From GWC2-45-44 sp041661665 (lineage in GTDB: Bacteria > Planctomycetota > Phycisphaerae > Sedimentisphaerales > UBA12454), in assembly GCA_041661665.1 (NCBI GenBank), contig JBAZTW010000049.1:1-10924 (forward strand): DNA of 10,924 nucleotides. The letters are read 5' to 3'. The notes below the pieces were generated by a model, which was not told where the DNA came from, made no database searches, and saw only the letters and a list, made by a program, of their open reading frames with translations. Positions within the stretch are counted from its first letter, which is position 1. The number at the start of each line of letters is the position of its first letter. The position numbers were made by a program, and so were the translations under genes. Positions 6,921 to 10,924 of the stretch are shown here, one piece after another.

Positions 6921-6950
6921 CAAAGCCGGCTTAAAACCGGCTTTGTTTTT
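6921..6950 (+). terminator. Rho-independent terminator after gap
   Basis: A 9-bp GC-containing stem, CAAAGCCGG (6921-6929) paired with CCGGCTTTG (6937-6945), with a 7-base loop, is followed by TTTTT (6946-6950). It starts 14 bases after the gap stop codon. Because no clear promoter fits in the 36 bases between it and pgk, some read-through into pgk is likely. Confidence 0.9.
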
Positions 6951-6986
6951 ATCAAGACAATTAACAGTTGTTAAAAGGATAGTACT

Positions 6987-8225
6987 ATGGCAAAGAAAAC
7001 AGTCGCGGATATTAACGTAAAAGGCAAAAAAGTTTTAATGCGCGTTGATTTCAACGTCCCGCTCGACGACAACGGCGTGATTACAAACGATAAAAGAATC
7101 GTCGCTGCCCTGCCGACAATCAAAACAATCATAGAAAAAGGCGGCTCGGTTATTTTAATGAGTCATTTAGGCAGGCCGGACGGTGAAAAAGTTGCTAAAT
7201 TTTCTCTGGCGCCTGTCGCCAAAAAATTATCCGAACACCTCGGTATTGATGTAATCTTTGCTAATGACTGTATCGGCGCAGATGTTAAGGCAAAGGCCGC
7301 TGCACTGAAGCCCGGCCAGGTACTACTGCTCGAAAACGTAAGATTTTATAAAGCTGAAGAAATAAAAGACAAAAAGGCAGCCGAAGACCCCGCCCTGCGA
7401 AAAGCCAAAGACGACTTCGCAAAGCAGTTGGCCGAACTCGGCGATGTTTATGTTGACGATGCGTTTGGCACCGCTCACCGCGACAACGCCTCGATGTTCA
7501 CCGTACCGGATATGATGAAGGGCAAAGACCGCGTTACCGGATTCCTCGTTGAAAAAGAATTGAAATTCCTCGGCGAGACGCTGAATAATCCCCAAAAGCC
7601 TTTCGTCGCAATTCTCGGCGGAGCGAAAGTTTCCGACAAAATTAAGGTAATCGAAAACCTTATGAAGAAAGTCGATAAAATCATCATCGGCGGAGCAATG
7701 GCTTATACTTTCGCAAAAGCAAAGGGAATGACTGTCGGCAACAGTCTCTGCGAAAATGAGCTTGTTGATAAGGCAAAGGAACTGATGGCGACCGCTGCAA
7801 AAGGCGGCTGCGAACTAATTCTCCCGACAGATACTGTTATCTCACAGGAAATAAAAATCAACGCAGCAAACAAAGTCGTTGCCGGCAATATCCCGGATGG
7901 CTGGCAGGGAGTTGATATCGGTCCTGAATCCATAAAATTATTCGTCAGCAAACTTGCCGGCGCAAAAACCGTTGTATGGAACGGCCCGATGGGCGTATTT
8001 GAAATCGAACCATTCGACGCAGGCACAAAGGCAGTTGCCCTTGCCGTTGCGGATGCAACCGATAAAGGCGCAACAAGCGTCATCGGCGGCGGAGACAGCG
8101 CAAGCGCAATCAAAAAGCTCGGCCTGAACAAACGCGTTTCGCACGTTTCAACAGGCGGCGGCGCAAGTCTTGAATTTATGGAAGGCAAAAAATTTAAGTG
8201 CCTCGAGATACTCGACGAAAAATAA
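6987..8225 (+). CDS. pgk: Phosphoglycerate kinase
   Basis: Glycolytic kinase that transfers phosphate from 1,3-bisphosphoglycerate to ADP, forming ATP and 3-phosphoglycerate, directly downstream of GAPDH in the pathway. It has 412 residues, slightly longer than the usual 390-400. The N-terminal substrate lobe has VLMRVDFNVPLDDNG, MSHLGRPDG, LLLENVRFY and VDDAFGTAHR, which supply the basic patch that binds phosphoglycerate. The nucleotide lobe has AILGGAKVSDKI, WNGPMGVFE, GGGDSASAI and the C-terminal STGGGASLEFMEGK. The start ATG has AAAAGGA (6973-6979) 7 bases upstream. The gene lies about 80 bp behind gap and is probably expressed by leakage through the intervening terminator. The broken tRNA-Arg gene starts 13 bases after its stop codon. 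Confidence 0.98.
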   Translation: MAKKTVADINVKGKKVLMRVDFNVPLDDNGVITNDKRIVAALPTIKTIIEKGGSVILMSHLGRPDGEKVAKFSLAPVAKKLSEHLGIDVIFANDCIGADVKAKAAALKPGQVLLLENVRFYKAEEIKDKKAAEDPALRKAKDDFAKQLAELGDVYVDDAFGTAHRDNASMFTVPDMMKGKDRVTGFLVEKELKFLGETLNNPQKPFVAILGGAKVSDKIKVIENLMKKVDKIIIGGAMAYTFAKAKGMTVGNSLCENELVDKAKELMATAAKGGCELILPTDTVISQEIKINAANKVVAGNIPDGWQGVDIGPESIKLFVSKLAGAKTVVWNGPMGVFEIEPFDAGTKAVALAVADATDKGATSVIGGGDSASAIKKLGLNKRVSHVSTGGGASLEFMEGKKFKCLEILDEK

Positions 8226-8238
8226 TCTAACGGATTCT

Positions 8239-8277
8239 GTCCCCGTAGCGCAACTGGATAGCGTGTCGGCCTCCGAA
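8239..8277 (+). pseudogene. tRNA-Arg(CCG), 5' half only
   Basis: The sequence fits a tRNA up to position 38 and then stops fitting. It has a 7-base 5' acceptor strand GTCCCCG (8239-8245), T8 and A9, and a D-arm with stem strands GCGC and GCGT around AACTGGATA (including the GG pair and the A20 that marks arginine tRNAs). An anticodon-stem strand TCGGC follows, then an anticodon loop CTCCGAA with anticodon CCG at 8273-8275. The expected complementary strand GCCGA should follow at 8278 but AACTT is found instead, and no T-arm or 3' acceptor strand occurs anywhere downstream in the window. It is therefore a half gene that breaks at the 3' edge of the anticodon loop, a typical integrase crossover point. 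It lies 13 bases after pgk, in the same direction. Confidence 0.8.
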
Positions 8278-8340
8278 AACTTATGAAAAACCTCATTATT
8301 TTGTAACTATCGCGGATTTCAGCAGTTAGCAAGTGGTAAA

Positions 8341-8392
8341 TATCGCATCTTTTAGTAGATATCGTATCTTGTGGTTGTAGTAGGGTTGTAGT
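8341..8392. repeat. Two pairs of short direct repeats next to the tRNA break
   Basis: TATCGCATCTT (8341-8351) recurs as TATCGTATCTT (8360-8370), and GTTGTAGT (8374-8381) recurs at 8385-8392, 11 bases apart. The segment 8278-8394 between the tRNA half and the insertion sequence has no recognisable gene. Paired short direct repeats beside a tRNA breakpoint are the pattern of arm-type binding sites for tyrosine integrases or excisionases, but no integrase gene is in the window. Assignment as attachment-site DNA is inference. Confidence 0.4.
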
Positions 8393-8408
8393 TTTATATT
8401 AGAGCATT

Positions 8409-9367
8409 TTAACATATTATGCTCTGATATCCGCATGACATAAACCACGCTGCAGCATCTCGACTGCTGACGGTTTCGAGTGCCTCCGCAACGGCTTTGA
8501 TGAGAACCTCCTGTGTGCGGGCTTTGGCGGAACGAAGAAATTGCTTTACTTTACTCCACATCTTTTCTATCGGATTCAAATCAGGGGAATATGGCGGCAA
8601 AAACCACACCACCGCCCCGACAGACTCTATTATGGAAATGGCATCTGCGTCTTTGTGGGCTGACAGATTATCCAAAACTACAATATCTCCCGCCTTGAGT
8701 GTAGGCAAAAGAATATTCTTCACATATACGCCAAATACATCTTTGTCGGTTGCCCCATCAACGACCATACAGGCTGTTGAGCCATCCATACGCAGCGATG
8801 ATATCATGGTCGTCGTATGCCAATGGCCGCAGGGAGTATCGTCAACCATTCGCAGGCCGCCTTTTGCACGGCCGTATAGTCTGGTCATGTTTGTTTTTGC
8901 GCCGGATTCATCTATAAACACAAGCCTGGTCAAATCCATCGAGGGCTGTGCCTTTTTCCACAACCAACGCTTCAAGGCTACATCCGGCCTGTTTTGCTCG
9001 GGCGCATGTAACGCTTTTTTTTATAGTTCCACTTAAGACGCTTGAGCGTTGTATGGATAGCCACAATGCTGCAATCGACCGTGCTGGCAAAATGCTCTTT
9101 TATCTCTTCAAGGGTGGCATCAGGATGGGCTGTAACAAACGCATCGAGTTTTTGCAGGTTTTCGCTGGTAAATGCGGCTTTGCGTCCCTGATTTTGGGGT
9201 CGCGGAGAAATATCGCCTGTGTCTCTACGCTGTCGCAAAAGCTTGTAAATCCAGAATGTTGAGACGCTGAACATGGCCGCAATTTGATTTCGTGTTCCTA
9301 TGCCGCCATCAATTGCATGCAACACCCGCTTACGCAATTCTATTGGATATGCTTTCATACAAAACAT
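8409..9367 (-). CDS. IS630-family transposase, two frames joined by a -1 frameshift
   Basis: DDE transposase encoded in two overlapping frames. The first frame (9367 to 8978; likely start 9358, MKAYPIELRK) carries the helix-turn-helix DNA-binding part, about residues 1-60. The second frame continues to 8409. Eight A residues followed by G at 9022-9014 give the classic slippery heptamer A AAA AAG in the correct phase. Slipping back one base after K115 reads on as ALHAPEQNRPDVALKRW, restoring the usual IS630 sequence between the domains. The joined protein would be 316 residues (join at 9014), normal for the family. The catalytic triad is intact: D150 in FIDESG, D230 in VVLDNLSAHK and E265 in SPDLNPIEKMW, a DD(34)E spacing. 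A chance inactivating mutation is the alternative, but phase and heptamer favour programmed frameshifting. No good Shine-Dalgarno precedes either ATG. Confidence 0.88.
9014..9022 (-). promoter_or_regulatory. Slippery site for -1 ribosomal frameshift in the transposase
   Basis: On the minus strand, eight A residues and a G form A AAA AAG in the zero frame (codons AAA AAA AAG). This heptamer promotes -1 slippage in known cases such as dnaX and several insertion sequences. Without slippage the first frame ends at a TAG (8980-8978) after about 126 residues. Confidence 0.75.
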
Positions 9368-9406
9368 ATCGGCATACAGAGCATAAAAACTTAAATCGCT
9401 ATAATA

Positions 9407-9738
9407 TACTGATTTAAGCTATTGGAGTCAAATGTCCAGATATTTCCGCCGCCGTAGTCAATTTGCCTGTAACTATATACGGGGGTATAAAGATACTTTG
9501 CTATTAGTCCGCTGCTGTAATTAACCTGTTTGAGCCGGTATATCTCATCATAGGCATATACATCCTGATTGCCGCCTATGGTCTTGCTCAGCCTGTTGCC
9601 GACATCATCATAGCTGTATTGGAAATCGCCGCCTACGCTGTTGGTTATTCGAGTGAGCCGGTCAGCAAGGTCATACTGATAAGTTATAGTAGCATCGTTG
9701 GCGTATTGCAGCAGCGTTCTTCTGCCAAGCGTATTTAG
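9407..9738 (-). pseudogene. Displaced rhs (YD-repeat) fragment, cut by the IS630 element
   Basis: An open minus-strand frame without a proper start encodes Rhs/YD-repeat sequence: LGRRTLLQYAND, then YQYDLADRLTRITNS, YSYDDVGNRLSKT, YAYDEIYRLKQVNYSS, and finally WTFDSNSLNQY before the insertion sequence interrupts it. The frame runs 16 bases into the element and stops at 9391. Such repeats build the shell that encloses Rhs toxins. The fragment lies downstream of the toxin and immunity genes in the same direction, a place where leftovers of earlier rhs tips often accumulate. It is not part of the rhs gene at the right edge, since the immunity gene lies between. Its upstream end coincides with a tandem 10-bp repeat, suggesting a junction there. 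Confidence 0.82.
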
Positions 9739-9768
9739 ACACGGATTAACACCGTTTTACACGGATAA
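9739..9768. repeat. Three tandem 10-bp repeats at the rhs fragment boundary
   Basis: Three consecutive 10-base units begin with ACAC at 9739, 9749 and 9759. The outer two are ACACGGATTA and ACACGGATAA, and the middle one is more diverged. The words CTGATAA at 9769-9775 (after ACGGATAA) and 9784-9790 follow. No gene lies between 9739 and 9842. The repeat sits precisely where rhs similarity ends, so it may mark the recombination point or be an inserted dispersed repeat. Confidence 0.55.
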
Positions 9769-9842
9769 CTGATAACTGAGTTTCTGATAACCGCTTCTAT
9801 TATTATTTGAAAGAGCTACAACAGAGTCTAAATCTTTCTATC

Positions 9843-10133
9843 TTATTTTTTATTAATTGGCCATAACTTGTCAAACAAAATAAAAGACCAGAAGAAAAGC
9901 ACTACCGCAAAAATTATTATAGCTATCTCCATATAACTTTGAGATATAGAAAATGGGGAAATGGATGCCAAAAAAGGATAATTTGGAGACATCAATGTTT
10001 CGTCTGTTAAAATTTCTCCTTCTAAGACCACCATGTTTCCCAAGAAAAATCTAACAGATAGCCACAACGGTATTAACCAACTTACTGTTAATGTCGAAAC
10101 CAACAAACGGCTTACCAGTCTTAATTTAAACAT
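9843..10133 (-). CDS. Putative membrane immunity protein of the Rhs toxin
   Basis: A 96-residue protein encoded 45 bp downstream of the rhs gene in the same direction, the standard position for the cognate immunity protein. It has two membrane helices, about residues 7-32 and 67-87. A loop of about 35 residues (GNMVVLEGEILTDETLMSP...) lies between them. Positive charges sit at both termini (MFKLRLVSR and DKLWPINKK), so both ends should be cytoplasmic and the loop extracytoplasmic. An inner-membrane immunity protein with an outward loop suits a toxin acting in the periplasm or envelope. The start at 10133 was chosen over the ATG at 10175 because AAGGAG (10146-10141) lies 7 bases before it. I recognise no family, so the immunity role rests on position and size only. 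Confidence 0.65.
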   Translation of the reverse strand: MFKLRLVSRLLVSTLTVSWLIPLWLSVRFFLGNMVVLEGEILTDETLMSPNYPFLASISPFSISQSYMEIAIIIFAVVLFFWSFILFDKLWPINKK

Positions 10134-10178
10134 ATATTTGCTCCTTGCCAAGTTAACATATTTTTTTTGTACCAACTG

Positions 10179-10924
10179 TCACTGCGATTTTTTCTCACTT
10201 TCAGACGTTAAATCATTCTGAGTGGGATCTGTTTTCTCAAGCTCTTGAATGCTTTTAATTACTTCATCAGGATGCTCAATACCTAATCGCCATGAGTCCG
10301 CATCTACATCTTCTCCTGTTACTGTTCCGACGGCATCCGAACCAAAAGAGCTACAATTATTTATTGGGTATCGATAAATATGTTTCTTTTTTAGAAATTT
10401 TTCCCATTTAGCCTTTTGAGCATCAGTAAGATTATTGTAATAACGGCTTGCAACGGCCTGTTTGAGTTTAGATGCATTAGTCCATACGTCCTCACCCTTT
10501 CTAAGCCTAGTTGCATTCTTAAGTTTAAATTCTCTTGAATGATGCCAAAGACCATAATCTTTGGTTTTTCCATCATCGGTTGTATATGTAACCCACACAT
10601 GAGCACCATTAGCATGAATTCCTAATGTATCCAATCCCCATGGATCCGTAAAGTTGACTGGATTATTCAAACAGTACTGGTACAGATTCATCGAATCTGC
10701 GTAGCCAATCGGGTCGGGGTTTAAAAACCTGCCGAGCCACGGGTCATAATATCTTGCCCGCATATAGTAATTGCCGGTTTCGTAGTCATATTCTCGTCCG
10801 GCAAACATAAACCGGTTGCCGACACGGCTCATATTATATGGTGTACCAGAGACATTATAACTATAGCGTTCCGCCACAGTGCCGCCGCTGTCAGTCAGAG
10901 CGGTTACGCTGCCCAGACCGTCGA
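10179..10924 (-). CDS. Rhs-family polymorphic toxin, C-terminal part (cut by window edge)
   Basis: The last 247 residues of an rhs gene that enters from the right edge. The frame is open to the edge, so the GTG at 10877 is not a real start. First comes the end of the YD-repeat region (DGLGSVTALTDSGGTV), then the conserved Rhs core: RFMFAGREYDYETGNYYMRARYYDPWLGRF and PDPIGYADSMNLYQY..., ending in DPWGL. That motif is the usual self-cleavage point that frees the toxin tip inside the shell. The remaining tip of about 150 residues has GIHANGAHVWVTY (H codon at 10601-10599), YGLWHHSRE, ASRYYNNL and YPINNCSSFGSDAVGTVTGEDVDADSW (C codon at 10355-10353). The early His plus late NC motif suggests a circularly permuted papain/NlpC-P60-like hydrolase. 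The tip resembles C-terminal domains I remember in other Rhs and type VI effectors. Its activity is unproven. An immunity gene follows directly. Confidence 0.88.
   Translation of the reverse strand, partial: DGLGSVTALTDSGGTVAERYSYNVSGTPYNMSRVGNRFMFAGREYDYETGNYYMRARYYDPWLGRFLNPDPIGYADSMNLYQYCLNNPVNFTDPWGLDTLGIHANGAHVWVTYTTDDGKTKDYGLWHHSREFKLKNATRLRKGEDVWTNASKLKQAVASRYYNNLTDAQKAKWEKFLKKKHIYRYPINNCSSFGSDAVGTVTGEDVDADSWRLGIEHPDEVIKSIQELEKTDPTQNDLTSESEKKSQ

Larger units (their letters stand above)
8397..9406 (-). mobile_element. IS630-family insertion sequence, complete
   Basis: An element of about 1,010 bp with terminal inverted repeats. The 32 bases at 8395-8426 match the reverse complement of 9377-9408 at 26 positions, including an unbroken TTATGCTCTG at the inner end. 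TA dinucleotides flank both ends, as expected for IS630/Tc1-type elements that duplicate a TA target. Because both ends read TATA, the exact boundary could shift by two bases. The single transposase gene fills the element, and its stop codon lies inside the left repeat. The element is inserted in a displaced rhs fragment: the rhs reading frame stops matching exactly at the right end. Confidence 0.87.

Noticed and set aside
7703..8332. A 209-codon minus-strand frame across pgk and the tRNA fragment
   Set aside because: It overlaps a certain gene on the other strand and reads through a tRNA half; the composition is shadow-like.
8278..8394. A self-splicing intron in the tRNA-Arg anticodon loop
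   Set aside because: Group I introns do occur at this place, but no 3' exon (GCCGA, T-arm, acceptor strand) is found downstream and no intron core was recognised.
8278..8394. Remnant of an integrase C-terminus or of rhs between the tRNA half and the IS
   Set aside because: All six frames were considered; stops interrupt them and no integrase or YD-repeat motif could be recognised.
1..10924. CRISPR array or rRNA gene
   Set aside because: No regularly spaced repeat with variable spacers and no rRNA-like conserved sequence was seen.

Overview
This looks like chromosomal DNA of a moderate-GC bacterium, most plausibly a planctomycete of the Phycisphaerae/Sedimentisphaerales type. That guess rests on the 106-residue protein at 4878-5198, which resembles conserved planctomycete hypotheticals I remember, and on the general style of the proteins. 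It was not tested by any search.

Layout. Bases 1-5198 are read leftwards: the 5' end of thrS (threonyl-tRNA synthetase, cut by the window edge), a two-helix membrane protein of unknown function, full-length polA, a REP-associated tyrosine transposase (RAYT) bracketed by two inverted REP-like hairpins, and a small conserved hypothetical. Bases 5454-8277 are read rightwards: a 53-residue putative zinc-knuckle protein with its own promoter, gap (GAPDH), a Rho-independent terminator, pgk, and then only the 5' half of a tRNA-Arg(CCG) gene. From 8278 to the end the DNA has an accessory character and is read leftwards: a short stretch with direct repeats, a complete IS630-family element whose transposase needs a -1 frameshift, a displaced rhs fragment, a two-helix putative immunity protein, and the 3' end of an rhs gene with a toxin-like C-terminal domain.

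How the parts relate. thrS, polA, gap and pgk are housekeeping genes. gap and pgk catalyse consecutive glycolytic steps and are separated by an intrinsic terminator, so pgk is probably fed by partial read-through. polA has a strong sigma70-like promoter ending only 9 bp before its ATG and no Shine-Dalgarno, which predicts a leaderless or nearly leaderless mRNA. This promoter lies between the RAYT cassette and polA. The tRNA-Arg gene breaks exactly after the anticodon loop, a classic crossover position for tyrosine integrases. Everything to its right can be read as the end of an inserted island carrying an Rhs toxin/immunity module later hit by an IS630 element.

The most interesting points are the Rhs toxin tip with its probable membrane immunity protein, the broken tRNA junction, the RAYT/REP cassette next to polA, the predicted leaderless polA transcript, and the stand-alone zinc-knuckle microprotein upstream of gap. 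I saw no CRISPR array, rRNA or replication origin.
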